A stretch of 64,000 bases of DNA, taken from NCBI GenBank assembly GCA_964434425.1, contig CAYSVH010000015.1:10720-74719 (forward strand), given 5' to 3'. A program made the translations under genes and the position numbers. The stretch comes from CALMEC01 sp964434425 (lineage in GTDB: Bacteria; Actinomycetota; Thermoleophilia; Miltoncostaeales; Miltoncostaeaceae). How positions within the stretch are numbered: position 1 is the first letter of the stretch; each line of letters opens with the position of its first letter. The notes under the pieces were generated by a model. The model did no database searches. It worked only from the letters and a program-made list of their open reading frames with translations, and was not told the origin of the DNA. Of this stretch, positions 32,891-41,251 are shown piece after piece.

Positions 32891-34260
32891 TCGGCGGGGG
32901 CCTCGGCCTCCGCGTCGGTGGTCTCCTCGGCCGACTCGGCCGGGGGGAGAACCGAACCGCGCTTGACACGGCCACGTCGGGCCGGCTTCTCCTCGGCGGG
33001 GGCCTCGGCCTCCGCGTCGGTGGTCACCTCGGCCGACTCGGTCGAAGCGGCCTCGGTCTCGGACGCATCGGTCGCGGCGGCGGTCGTCTCGGTTGCGTCG
33101 TCGTCCGTCGCCTCGAGGTCGGTCACCTCGGGCTCGGGCACCGACGACAGGGCCTTGCGGCGGCGGCGGGCTCCACGTGTGGGCGGCTCGTCGGCGGTCG
33201 TGTCGGCGGACGCCTCCTCCGGGGCGAGAAGGATGTCCTCGTAGGTGAGGGGCACGTCGATCGGCGGAAGCTCGGGCTCCCGCTCGGGGACCTTCCACTC
33301 GAAGACCTCGGCTCCGTCCCCACCGCCCTCGCCGGTGTCCTCCACGTCCGCGGCCTCGCCGCTCGTGGCCTCGGCCGGTGCATCGCCGGGTGTGTCGCCT
33401 GAGCGGCGACGGCGACGGCGACGGCGACCCTCCGACGGCTCGCGGGTCTCCGCGGTCGTCTCGCCCGCGGCGGCTGCCGCCAGCTGGTCGCTGACGCTCG
33501 GCCATTCGGGATTGCTGTTGCCGTCGACCAGTTGCACCAGGTAGGTGCCGCTCTTGGGGTCGGTGATGAGGTGCACCACGCCCTTGGCCTGCGCGTCCTC
33601 AAGGAACTTCGAGAAGGTTGAGTACCCGATGTCCGACTCGCTGAACGCGGGGTCGCGCCGGCGCATGGAGTCCTTGACGGCGCTGGCCTGGGGATGCTCG
33701 TCGCCCTCGCCCTGGCGGGCGATCATGGTCTCGCGCAGGAGGCTGAGGGCGTCCGGGCGGACCCCGTCCTGATGGCGGGGGGCCTTCTTCGCCATGCTGT
33801 CGTAGAAGTAGAACTCGTCGCAGTTGGCGATGAGCAGCTGGCTGGCCGACGACTCGTCCCGGCCGATGCCGATGACCCGCTTGTTCAGCTCGCGGAGCTT
33901 TCCGATGAGCGGGGTGAAGTCGCTGTCGCCGGACACGATGACGAAGGTCGTGACGTGCGTGCGGCTGTACGCGATCTCCATCGCGTCGACGGCCATCTTG
34001 ATGTCGGCGCGGTTCTTGGCGCCCTCGCGTGCCGACGGCATCTCGATGAGCTCGAGACCGGCGTTCATGAGCTCGCGGCGGGCGTCGCGATAGCGGCTCC
34101 AGTCCGCGTAGGCGCGCTTCACGACGACACGGCCCTTCTCGGCCAGTCGTCCGAGGACGAGATGGATGTCGAAGTCGCCTCGGTTGCGCGCGCCGGGACG
34201 GGAGAGGTTCTCGATGTCGACCAGCACCGCGAGTGCGGGCTCGGGTTCGAATCCAGCCAA
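32359..34260 (-). CDS. NYN (PIN-like) domain protein with LOTUS/OST-HTH domain and repetitive basic-acidic tail
   Basis: 633 residues from a TTG at 34260 chosen because GGAGG lies six bases upstream (the frame extends 16 codons to an ATG). The N-terminal 150 residues are a NYN nuclease-like domain with acidic sites VLVDIENL, ADIKMAVDAM and VSGDSDFTPLI. Around 180-250 is an OST-HTH/LOTUS RNA-binding domain (ALSLLRETMIARQ, IGYSTFSKFLEDAQAKGVVHLI). The remaining 350 residues are low-complexity Ala/Glu/Thr with a RRRRRRRR run and five copies of a unit holding KPTRRRTTRKKA. NYN proteins are usually RNases; targets here are unknown. Confidence 0.82.
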   Translation of the reverse strand: MAGFEPEPALAVLVDIENLSRPGARNRGDFDIHLVLGRLAEKGRVVVKRAYADWSRYRDARRELMNAGLELIEMPSAREGAKNRADIKMAVDAMEIAYSRTHVTTFVIVSGDSDFTPLIGKLRELNKRVIGIGRDESSASQLLIANCDEFYFYDSMAKKAPRHQDGVRPDALSLLRETMIARQGEGDEHPQASAVKDSMRRRDPAFSESDIGYSTFSKFLEDAQAKGVVHLITDPKSGTYLVQLVDGNSNPEWPSVSDQLAAAAAGETTAETREPSEGRRRRRRRRSGDTPGDAPAEATSGEAADVEDTGEGGGDGAEVFEWKVPEREPELPPIDVPLTYEDILLAPEEASADTTADEPPTRGARRRRKALSSVPEPEVTDLEATDDDATETTAAATDASETEAASTESAEVTTDAEAEAPAEEKPARRGRVKRGSVLPPAESAEETTDAEAEAPAEEKKPTRRRTTRKKATTEDTPPEETPAAEATTEASAEEAPAEEKPKRRRTTRKKATTEDTPPEETPAAEATTEDAPAEEEKPKRRRTTRKKATEDTPAEETPAAEATTEDAPAEEEKPTRRRTTRKKAADDTPSEETPAAEATTEDAPAEEKKPTRRRTTRKKAADDTPSEETPSDE

Positions 34261-34285
34261 AATGTGCCTCCAGGTGTCTTGGGAT

Positions 34286-34340
34286 ATCGCCCGTGGGCGA
34301 TGATTCATGCGGCGGATGCCGGGCGTCGCCCGCGGGCGAC
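34286..34340. promoter_or_regulatory. Pair of 16-bp palindromes upstream of the NYN-LOTUS gene
   Basis: ATCGCCCGTGGGCGAT (34286-34301) and GTCGCCCGCGGGCGAC (34325-34340) are both perfect palindromes with the same TCGCCCGYGGGCGA core and starts 39 bases apart. They lie 25-80 bases upstream of the TTG start, between divergent genes. They may be operators for a dimeric regulator or leader hairpins. Confidence 0.55.
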
Positions 34341-34458
34341 GCTGGACGGAACCCTAGCAGTGAACGCCGGTGGCCCGGTCTCCGGCGGAGGCGATCGATG
34401 TCGTCTAAACTGCAAAAAGCTCAGTACGGCCGAACAATGTGTCGATGCTTTCTCTCCC

Positions 34459-35598
34459 ATGACCTCACGTCACGCATCACACCGGGCCGCGGTCGTTCTG
34501 GCGGTCGCGGTCGCAGGGGCACTCCCGGTCGCCGCTCACGCGCCGCCGCCGGCGGACGTCGTCAGCGACGCGGCCGAGGCGTACGCGCACGGCCATCGGA
34601 CGCTCATGACGAAGCCGTACTCCGCCCTCGTTCGTATTGGTGTGACACAAAAGACCGGTGTCCAGCGGAGTACGACGGACGTCGTGGCGTTCGACGCGGC
34701 GGCCTCCACGGCCGGCTACGCGGTGTCAAACCTCCGCCCGTCGCCCTTCGGCGCCCTTCCCGTGGCGCGCATGGTCGGGTCCGGCGGCCGGCTCTATGTC
34801 CAGATCGAGAACGAACCACGGGCCGTCATCGAGCGGGAGACCCCGCTGTCGCGCATCTACTTCCATCGGGGCTCGCCGCTCGTCCTGCCCGCTCCCGCGA
34901 CCCTGGTGGACTACGTGCCCGACTCATCGGGCGGACCCGGTGAGGTGGCCTTCCGGGCGTCCATCGAGGCCGACGCGGCCCGGCGGACGGTGGCCGAGGT
35001 GATCGCGGGCCCGCACGCCTCGCGGGTCGCCCCGCGTCTCATCCTCGACCGCGCCGTCGTCCGCGTCACCGTCGACATCCGGACGGGACGACTCATCCGC
35101 ACGCATGTCCACTTCCGCGCACGGGTTCCGGCGACGGCGTTCGCGGGGATCAATGTCCCGCAGCGCACACGGGCCCTGGCCGGATCGCACATCACGGTCG
35201 CGTCGCGGTTCAGACCGTTCACCCTCCCCAGCGAACCGGACGTCGGCGTTCCCGAGAAGACGATGCCCCTGGCGGACTGGGCGGACACGGTGGATGCACG
35301 CGCGCGCATCCTCGAGGCCGCCGTGGTGCTCTCGGCGTACCGGGACATGACGGGATCACTCCGTGGTCTCACGCCGCGGATACTGCGAGGGGTCGATCCG
35401 AGCCTGGCCGTCGTCCACGGCCGCGGGACCACCCGGCGGGGGACGGTGGGTCTCGTCGTGCATCCGGATCGACACGGGTTCACCCTTCGCGTCACCGCCC
35501 GCAACGGGTGGAGCTACCGCGCCGACTCGCGCGATCGCAACCGCTTCGTGGGCACCTGCCGCATGGCGGCCGGGAAGAGCTGCGGGACCTGGGGCTGA
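34459..35598 (+). CDS. Predicted exported protein, member 1 of a three-gene paralogous cluster
   Basis: 379 residues with a Sec signal peptide (HRAAVVLAVAVAGALPVAAHA, cleavage after the AHA). The mature part is beta-rich (LVRIGVTQKTG, GGRLYVQIENEP, SPLVLPAPATLVDYVP, FRASIEADAARRTVAEVI) and looks like a lipoprotein-insertion (LppX/LolA-like) fold by eye only. The last 80 residues, from GLTPRILRGVD to CRMAAGKSCGTWG, are shared with the next two genes. Two cysteines eight residues apart near the end may form a disulfide. Function unknown. Upstream sequence is A/T-richer than its surroundings and may hold the promoter. Confidence 0.75.
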   Translation: MTSRHASHRAAVVLAVAVAGALPVAAHAPPPADVVSDAAEAYAHGHRTLMTKPYSALVRIGVTQKTGVQRSTTDVVAFDAAASTAGYAVSNLRPSPFGALPVARMVGSGGRLYVQIENEPRAVIERETPLSRIYFHRGSPLVLPAPATLVDYVPDSSGGPGEVAFRASIEADAARRTVAEVIAGPHASRVAPRLILDRAVVRVTVDIRTGRLIRTHVHFRARVPATAFAGINVPQRTRALAGSHITVASRFRPFTLPSEPDVGVPEKTMPLADWADTVDARARILEAAVVLSAYRDMTGSLRGLTPRILRGVDPSLAVVHGRGTTRRGTVGLVVHPDRHGFTLRVTARNGWSYRADSRDRNRFVGTCRMAAGKSCGTWG

Positions 35599-35687
35599 GG
35601 GTAGGGCAGGGCTCCGCCGCCGCGTCTGCGCGTTCAGGTCCTGGCCCGATCGGCCGATGGAATCCGCATCGACCCGGGAGCGACAAC

Positions 35688-35933
35688 GTGAAGCGGTTCA
35701 TCAGGAACGTGGCCGGTCTGACCCCGGCCGACGTCCGGAAGATCGACAAGGAGGTCAAACTCGTCCGGGGGAAGGGCACCACGGCCGCGGGCACCGTCGG
35801 CGACACGATCCTCGACAAGGGACGCCGCTGCGCACTTCGTGTCACCGCCAAGAACGGTTGGACGTACACCGCCGTCCGGCCGGTCAAGGGCAGGTTCACC
35901 CGCACCTGCACGCGCGCCGCGGGCACCACGTGA
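35688..35933 (+). CDS. Short stand-alone version of the cluster's C-terminal domain
   Basis: 81 residues from a GTG at 35688 with GGGAG seven bases upstream. It matches the last 80 residues of the preceding protein along its whole length: AGLTPADVRKIDKEVKLVRGKGTTAAGTVGD and LRVTAKNGWTYTAVRPVKGRFTRTC. It lacks a signal peptide and the terminal K/R-S-C-G-T-W. Its two cysteines are at different positions (RRCALRV and TRTC). The stop overlaps the next gene's GTG (GTGA). It could be a truncated duplicate that is still expressed. Confidence 0.6.
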   Translation: MKRFIRNVAGLTPADVRKIDKEVKLVRGKGTTAAGTVGDTILDKGRRCALRVTAKNGWTYTAVRPVKGRFTRTCTRAAGTT

Positions 35934-37072
35934 GGCACGTGGTAGCCACGCGGCCGTCGATGGGCCGGATCGCCCTCGTCCTGGTCGGCGCCCTCGTCCT
36001 CCCCGCTGTGTCCCACGCCCAGTCGCCGGCGTCCGAGGCGCCTGCGGATGCCCTCGCGGCGTACGAATCGGCGCGCGGTGCGGTACTCGCCACCTCGCAC
36101 CGCTCGCGGCTGGACGTCACGGCGACCACCCGCGTCGCGGGTCGCACCACGCGCCAGTCGTACACCGCGACGACGTCGGCCGCGTCGGTCACGCGCTTCG
36201 TCTCGGGGGGATTCGCCCGCGCGCGCCTGGCGGGCGACGCGGTGCGCATCGTCGGTGTGGGATCGCGCTATTACGCCGTCGCCAAGAACGGCCGTGCCTA
36301 CTTCGGGCCACCCCGTCCGCTTCTTCGCCTGACGCTGTCACCGGGAGGCGCGCTCCGGCTTCCCGAGCCGCGTCGGATCGCCGCGCTTCGCCCGGCAGTG
36401 CCGGTGACGGAGGGGACGAATCGCTTCGTCGGCCGCCTCACGCCGGCTGCGGGCCACGAGCTCGTCAACGTCCTCATCGCGGACGACCCGACCTCGCCGT
36501 TGGGCAGGCGTTCCCGCATCTCGGGTGCAAACGTCGAAGTGACGATCGATGAGGCGAGCGGACGGCTGGTCAGCACCCGCGTCTCGGCGGACGTGGTCGT
36601 CCCGGCCCGTGAGCTCAAGGGCCTGCCCTCCATCTGGCTGACCGGCAAGCCGACCGACCTGCGCTACACGCTCCGGGCGGAGACCCGCGTCGCGGTCGCC
36701 GACCCGCCCGTCACCGTCACGGTGCCGCCGAGGGCCGTGTCCGCCCACGCTCTCATCCATGACGGGAACGCGAAGGCGCTCCTTCGCCGGGGCGCGCGAG
36801 CGCTCGACACCCACTACCTCGCGGCGAAGACGTTCGCGGGGGTGACACCGGCCCGGCTTCGGGCACTGGACGCCACCATTCTGTTCCAGAGGGGTGGAAA
36901 CGGCCTGGAGGCCTCACGCCGCGTCGGGGTGAGGGAGGTCAACGGCGGCTATGGATACGAACTGCGCACGACGAGTCGGACGGGGACGGTCTTCGTCTAC
37001 CGCCGTGATGCCCTCGGTCAGATCTTCACCTCATGCCGGGCCGCGTCCGGACGCTCCTGTGGCACCTGGTAG
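35930..37072 (+). CDS. Predicted exported protein, member 3 of the paralogous cluster
   Basis: 380 residues from a GTG that overlaps the previous stop by four bases. The N-terminus is a signal peptide (MGRIALVLVGALVLPAVSHAQ). The body parallels member 1: RSRLDVTATTRVAGRTTRQS, GSRYYAVAKNGRAYFG, LTLSPGGALRLPEPRRIAALRP and VEVTIDEASGRLVSTRVSADVVVPA. The C-terminus from GVTPARLRALDATI to CRAASGRSCGTW repeats the shared domain and Cys pair. Identity to member 1 is low, so the duplication is old. Function unknown. Confidence 0.75.
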   Translation: MRHVVATRPSMGRIALVLVGALVLPAVSHAQSPASEAPADALAAYESARGAVLATSHRSRLDVTATTRVAGRTTRQSYTATTSAASVTRFVSGGFARARLAGDAVRIVGVGSRYYAVAKNGRAYFGPPRPLLRLTLSPGGALRLPEPRRIAALRPAVPVTEGTNRFVGRLTPAAGHELVNVLIADDPTSPLGRRSRISGANVEVTIDEASGRLVSTRVSADVVVPARELKGLPSIWLTGKPTDLRYTLRAETRVAVADPPVTVTVPPRAVSAHALIHDGNAKALLRRGARALDTHYLAAKTFAGVTPARLRALDATILFQRGGNGLEASRRVGVREVNGGYGYELRTTSRTGTVFVYRRDALGQIFTSCRAASGRSCGTW

Positions 37073-37193
37073 AGGGGCCTCCCGGTCCGCTCCGATGCCG
37101 ACACGGGCACCCGGACACAGGTAGACTCCTTCCGATATTTCACGTTCCGAGGTGGGGCACCGGCTCCGCAGGCAATTCGACAAAGGACGGTCC

Positions 37194-38498
37194 ATGGCGA
37201 CGAAGGAGAATGAGGGTCAGGGAACCATCACGGTTACTGACAACCGGACTGGGAAAACCTATGAGTTCCCCGTCACCGACGGAACCATCAAGGCCACGGA
37301 TCTTCGCACCATCAAGGTCAGCGACGACGACTTCGGCCTGATGACCTATGACCCGGCCTTCATGAACACGGCGTCGTGCAAGAGCACGATCACGTTCATC
37401 GACGGTGATGTCGGGATCCTGCGGTACCGTGGTTACCCCATCGAGCAGCTCGCCGAGAACTCGAGCTTCCTCGAGGTGGCCTACCTCCTCGTCCACGGTG
37501 AACTCCCCACGTCCGGCCAGCTGGCCGACTGGGAGAAGGGCATCAACGACGAGGTATACGTCGACGAGAGCATCCGCAGCGTCATCGGCGGCTTCCGCCA
37601 CGACGCTCACCCGATGGCCGTCCTCCAGGCGGCGATCGGTGGTCTCTCCACCATCTACCCGGAGTCGAAGGAGGTCCGCGACCCCGAACAGCGCCTCACC
37701 GACATCAAGCGCCTCATCGGGCAGACCCCCACGATCGGCGCCTGGGCCTTCCGCCGCAACATCGGTCGCGCGCTGCTCAACCCGGACCCCGAGCGCAGCT
37801 ACGCCGAGAACCTGCTCCACATGATGTTCGACGAGAGCGGCATCGACTACAACTTCGATCCCGCCATCATCCGGGCGCTCGACATCCTTCTCATCCTCCA
37901 CGCCGACCACGAGCAGAACTGTTCGACCAGCTCGGTCCGCGCGGTGGGATCGTCCGAGACCGACGTCTACCAGGCCGCATCGGCCGGAGTGGCCGCCCTG
38001 TACGGCCCCCTCCACGGTGGCGCCAACGAGGCCGTCCTCCGCATGCTCCGCCGCATCGGCGACAAGAGCAAGGTCGGCGACTTCATGACGGGCGTGAAGA
38101 ACCGTGAGGAGCTCCTCATGGGCTTCGGCCACCGGGTCTACAAGAACTACGACCCGCGCGCGAAGATCGTGCACGAGCTCGCCCACCAGGTGTTCGACAT
38201 CACCGGTGTCAACCCGCTGCTCGAGATCGCCGTCGAGCTCGAGAAGATCGCCCTCGAGGACGAGTTCTTCGTCGAGCGCAAGCTCTACCCGAACGTCGAC
38301 TTCTACTCGGGTCTCATCTACGAGGCGCTGCAGCTGCCGGCCGAGATGTTCACCGTCCTGTTCGCCATCGGCCGCATGCCCGGCTGGCTGGCCCAGTGGA
38401 ACGAGATGCTGGACGACAAGGACCAGAAGATCGCCCGTCCCCGCCAGATCTACCTCGGCGAGGGCGAGCGCGACTACGTCGCCACGGACAAGCGTTAG
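37194..38498 (+). CDS. gltA: Citrate synthase (type II)
   Basis: 434 residues, normal for hexameric type II citrate synthase. Catalytic residues are in LHADHEQNCSTSSVR (His), GFGHRVYKNYDPRA (His) and LYPNVDFYSG (Asp). The N-terminal beta domain (TVTDNRTGKTYEFPVTDGTIKATDL) and the GILRYRGYPIEQLAENSSFLEVAYLLVHGELP region are typical. It condenses acetyl-CoA and oxaloacetate at the entry to the TCA cycle. AAAGGA lies 7 bases before the ATG at 37194; the frame stays open 14 more codons. A hairpin follows 31 bases after the stop. Confidence 0.97.
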   Translation: MATKENEGQGTITVTDNRTGKTYEFPVTDGTIKATDLRTIKVSDDDFGLMTYDPAFMNTASCKSTITFIDGDVGILRYRGYPIEQLAENSSFLEVAYLLVHGELPTSGQLADWEKGINDEVYVDESIRSVIGGFRHDAHPMAVLQAAIGGLSTIYPESKEVRDPEQRLTDIKRLIGQTPTIGAWAFRRNIGRALLNPDPERSYAENLLHMMFDESGIDYNFDPAIIRALDILLILHADHEQNCSTSSVRAVGSSETDVYQAASAGVAALYGPLHGGANEAVLRMLRRIGDKSKVGDFMTGVKNREELLMGFGHRVYKNYDPRAKIVHELAHQVFDITGVNPLLEIAVELEKIALEDEFFVERKLYPNVDFYSGLIYEALQLPAEMFTVLFAIGRMPGWLAQWNEMLDDKDQKIARPRQIYLGEGERDYVATDKR

Positions 38499-38529
38499 TT
38501 ACCGTCACGATTCGACGGGTTGTGTGCGT

Positions 38530-38550
38530 CGGGCGGCCACCGGCCGCCCG
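38530..38550 (+). terminator. Terminator hairpin after citrate synthase
   Basis: CGGGCGGCC (38530-38538), a 3-base loop and GGCCGCCCG (38542-38550) form a perfect 9-bp stem, followed by ATCACATTT. Confidence 0.7.
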
Positions 38551-38666
38551 ATCACATTTCGGGGAGGGGCCGTCGGGTGATGGGAGTGCGTGGATGCGAC
38601 GCACGGTGTGCCGCGCCCTTCCCGGACCGCGGTGCGAAACCGCGATGAGCCGGTAACCTACCGCCC

Positions 38667-38987
38667 ATGACCGACCCCTTGGAGTCTCCGTCCGGCGACG
38701 AGCAGGACGACACGCAGTCGGCCTCGGCCGACGAGCTGAAGCAGGCGCTGCGCGAGGTGGGCCTCGAGTTCAAGAAGCTGCTCGAACAGGCCGGCTTCTT
38801 CGCTCAGAGTGCCGCGAAGGATGCCGGCGACTGGTCGCGACGCGTCGTCTCGCCGACGGATTCCGGATCGCGTGAGACCGATGTGTTCGAACAGATCGAG
38901 CGTCTCGGCGACCTCCGCGACAAGGGGCTTCTGACCGACGCCGAGTTCCAGGCGAAGAAAACCGAACTGTTGGAGAAGATCGTATGA
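38667..38987 (+). CDS. SHOCT domain protein
   Basis: 106 residues. The last 35 (VFEQIERLGDLRDKGLLTDAEFQAKKTELLEKI) are a SHOCT domain, a short helical module usually at the ends of membrane or secreted proteins. The first half is acidic and helical (SADELKQALREVGLEFKKLLEQAGFFAQSAAKDAG). No membrane segment is present. The stop overlaps the next start (ATGA), suggesting a partner protein. Function unknown. Confidence 0.8.
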   Translation: MTDPLESPSGDEQDDTQSASADELKQALREVGLEFKKLLEQAGFFAQSAAKDAGDWSRRVVSPTDSGSRETDVFEQIERLGDLRDKGLLTDAEFQAKKTELLEKIV

Positions 38988-39343
38988 GCGAGGTTGATGC
39001 GTGGGCGTCTTTCGTCGACGAGATCACGCCGCATGTATCACCCGAGTGGCTGCGTCAGGCACGCGACCACGGTGAGCAGGGATGGATCCGCCTGATCGCG
39101 CTCGTGGATGTCCAGAACACCCTCTGCAGCCCGCAGATCGTCGAGAAGGTGGCCGTGACCATGGCCGACCTGGCCGACGGACGTTCCGGTGACGCCGACG
39201 GCTGGACGGCCATCCAGCGCGGTGCGCTCGATAAGCGCATCGAGCTCCTCCACCGGATCGATGAACTGAGCTCGGAGCTTCTGTCGCCGGAGCTCCACCA
39301 GCTGTACCTGCGGTCGGCACAGCCGATCCCGCAGCCCATGTGA
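38984..39343 (+). CDS. Hypothetical protein coupled to the SHOCT gene
   Basis: 119 residues, soluble and mostly helical. Regions such as VDAWASFVDEITPHVSPEWLRQARDHGEQGWIRLIALVDVQNTLCSPQIVEKV and RIELLHRIDELSSELLSPELHQLYL show no known motif. The ATG overlaps the SHOCT stop and the DsbA-like gene begins 39 bases downstream, so the three may be one transcript. Confidence 0.6.
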   Translation: MSEVDAWASFVDEITPHVSPEWLRQARDHGEQGWIRLIALVDVQNTLCSPQIVEKVAVTMADLADGRSGDADGWTAIQRGALDKRIELLHRIDELSSELLSPELHQLYLRSAQPIPQPM

Positions 39344-39382
39344 TCGCCGGAACACGGCACGAACGAAGGACCGAACCAACCT

Positions 39383-40084
39383 ATGTCTCAGAAGAGCGGG
39401 CCCGACTCCAAGACCTGGATCTTCGTCGGCGCCGGAGTGCTGGCCGTCATCGTGGCGGTATTGGTGGCGTTCTCGGTCTCCGGTGGCGGCGGGGACGACA
39501 TCACGGGCGTCGAGGACATCGAGTCCATGCTCAACGACATCCCCTCCGAGGGGTTCGTTCTCGGTGACCCGGACGCGCCGGTGACGATCATCGAGTTCGT
39601 CGACCCGCAATGCCCGCACTGTGCGACAGCCGCGAAGTCGGTCATCCCCGACCTCGTCGAGCGTCACGTCCAGCCGGGCAACGCCAAGCTTCAGATGGTG
39701 CCCCTCGCGCTGACCGGTGTCCCGGAGAACGGCACGAAGGCCAATCGCGCCGTGTGGGCCGCGGGCCAGCAGGGGAAGGCCTGGCACCTGATGGAGGTTC
39801 TCCTCTACAACCAGGGTGCCCAGGGGACGGGCTGGCTCGACGACGACATGATCACGCGTTCGGCCGAGGCGGTCGGGCTCGACATGGCCAGGTTCGACTC
39901 GGATCGTGGTTCGGCGGAGTCCGACAAGGAGGTCCAGGCGGGCCTGCAGCTGGCACAGGCGAACAACGTGAGCGGGACGCCGAGTTTCCTGGTGCGGCAC
40001 TCGACGGAGCCGCTCCAGGTCCCGGTCGAGAACACGACGCCGGCCGGGTTCGACGCGGCCATCGCGGCGGTCAACCCCGGCTGA
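39383..40084 (+). CDS. Membrane-anchored DsbA-like thiol oxidoreductase
   Basis: 233 residues with one N-terminal membrane helix (WIFVGAGVLAVIVAVLVAFSV), a short acidic linker and a thioredoxin-fold DsbA domain. The active site is Cys77-Pro-His-Cys80, the same dipeptide as E. coli DsbA, and the cis-Pro loop is VSGTPSF. It should oxidise or isomerise disulfides outside the cytoplasm. A second, opposite-strand homologue lies 160 bases away, and a DsbB gene is at 44.9 kb. Confidence 0.9.
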   Translation: MSQKSGPDSKTWIFVGAGVLAVIVAVLVAFSVSGGGGDDITGVEDIESMLNDIPSEGFVLGDPDAPVTIIEFVDPQCPHCATAAKSVIPDLVERHVQPGNAKLQMVPLALTGVPENGTKANRAVWAAGQQGKAWHLMEVLLYNQGAQGTGWLDDDMITRSAEAVGLDMARFDSDRGSAESDKEVQAGLQLAQANNVSGTPSFLVRHSTEPLQVPVENTTPAGFDAAIAAVNPG

Positions 40085-40093
40085 GCGCGCCCC

Positions 40094-40131
40094 GACGGGA
40101 TGCCGTCCTCACCCTGAGGCGGCATCCCGTC
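40094..40131. terminator. Long bidirectional hairpin between two DsbA-like genes
   Basis: GACGGGATGCCG (40094-40105) is exactly complementary to CGGCATCCCGTC (40120-40131), and inside CCTCA pairs with TGAGG around a CCC loop with one bulged T. Seventeen paired positions make this the strongest hairpin in the window. It sits between convergent genes. Confidence 0.8.
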
Positions 40132-40247
40132 CATCCCACGTCGGTCGGTGATCCGAGCCGGCGTGCGGCATCGGCCGACCCGCACGGACGCCGGTCGTCG
40201 GCGGGATCACCGTCGCTCATGCGGCGGGCCGGCCCCTCCCGTCATCG

Positions 40248-41075
40248 TCACGGGGTGGTGCCGGGTCCGCCCTGGGCGACCTCGATCGCCCGCTCGAAAT
40301 CCGCCGTGTTGAGACCTTCGACCAGGACCTCGCGGCCGGTCGGGTTGTATCGCACGATGAAGGTCGGGGTCCCCCTGACGCTCAGCCGCCGGGCCCGGGC
40401 CTGGGCCCTGACCAGCGCTCCGCGAGCGGCGGTGGTCGTGCGGTCGCGTGCGAATCGGGTGGGGTTCAGGCCGATGTCGAAGGCGATGTCCTCCAGGAGC
40501 TCATCGTCGACCCAGCTGGTGCCCTCGCGTCCCTGCCGCTCGAAGAGCACGTGGGCGTACGCCCAGGCTCGGCCCTGTTCTCCTGCGGCGAAGAGCGCGC
40601 GGTTCGCCGCATCCGAGTCGGTCGTCGGGCTGATGAAGCTGAGCGGCACCATCTCGAACGTCGCCCGCCCGGATTGGAGGTAGCGCTCCACCAGCTGCGG
40701 CAGGAGCGTCCTCGACGCCGCGGCGCAGTGCGGGCACTGCGGCTCCAGGACCTCGATGATGGTGATGTCGGCGTCCCGCCTGCCGATCGTGAACCCGGAT
40801 GACGGGAACCCGTCGTACATGGTGGTCGTGATCGTCGAGTCACCGGTGTCCGTCGTCTCGCCGTCCGTGGACGTCGTGTCGGTGCGGATCCCGTCCGTGG
40901 ACGTGGTGCCGGTGAAGGTGGTGTCCGTCGACGTGGTGGAGGAGCCCTGTCCGTTCTCGTCGTCGCCGCCGGCGAACGAGACCGCCACAAGGACGGCCAC
41001 GAGGACGGCGATCCCCACGATCCCGCCGTAGAGCCAGTTCTTGGAGATCGGCTCGGGGGTCTGGCCGTCGGTCAT
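40248..41075 (-). CDS. Membrane-anchored DsbA-like protein with Thr/Asp/Ser-rich tether
   Basis: 275 residues from the ATG at 41073-41075 (MTDGQTPEP). One membrane helix (WLYGGIVGIAVLVAVLVAVSFA) is followed by about 45 residues of STTSTDTTFTGTTSTDG-type repeats, then the DsbA domain with Cys114-Pro-His-Cys117 and cis-Pro loop VRGTPTF. The tether probably spaces the catalytic domain from the membrane or cell wall and could be glycosylated. It is the closest relative of the gene at 39.4 kb, inverted relative to it, so the pair likely arose by duplication. Confidence 0.88.
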   Translation of the reverse strand: MTDGQTPEPISKNWLYGGIVGIAVLVAVLVAVSFAGGDDENGQGSSTTSTDTTFTGTTSTDGIRTDTTSTDGETTDTGDSTITTTMYDGFPSSGFTIGRRDADITIIEVLEPQCPHCAAASRTLLPQLVERYLQSGRATFEMVPLSFISPTTDSDAANRALFAAGEQGRAWAYAHVLFERQGREGTSWVDDELLEDIAFDIGLNPTRFARDRTTTAARGALVRAQARARRLSVRGTPTFIVRYNPTGREVLVEGLNTADFERAIEVAQGGPGTTP

Positions 41076-41251
41076 GAGATCCTCGCTCGTGGGGTGGAGG
41101 GTGAGGCGACGCGAACCGGTCGACGTGCGCCGGTGTGCCTTCGGTCGCTCGGACAATGTACGCCGCGGCACCGTCCATCACCGATCACGGCACGGCCGGT
41201 CCTCGGGTGCGTCGTGTCTCCGCGACGTCGCAGAGCGTCACCGGGTGGTGG

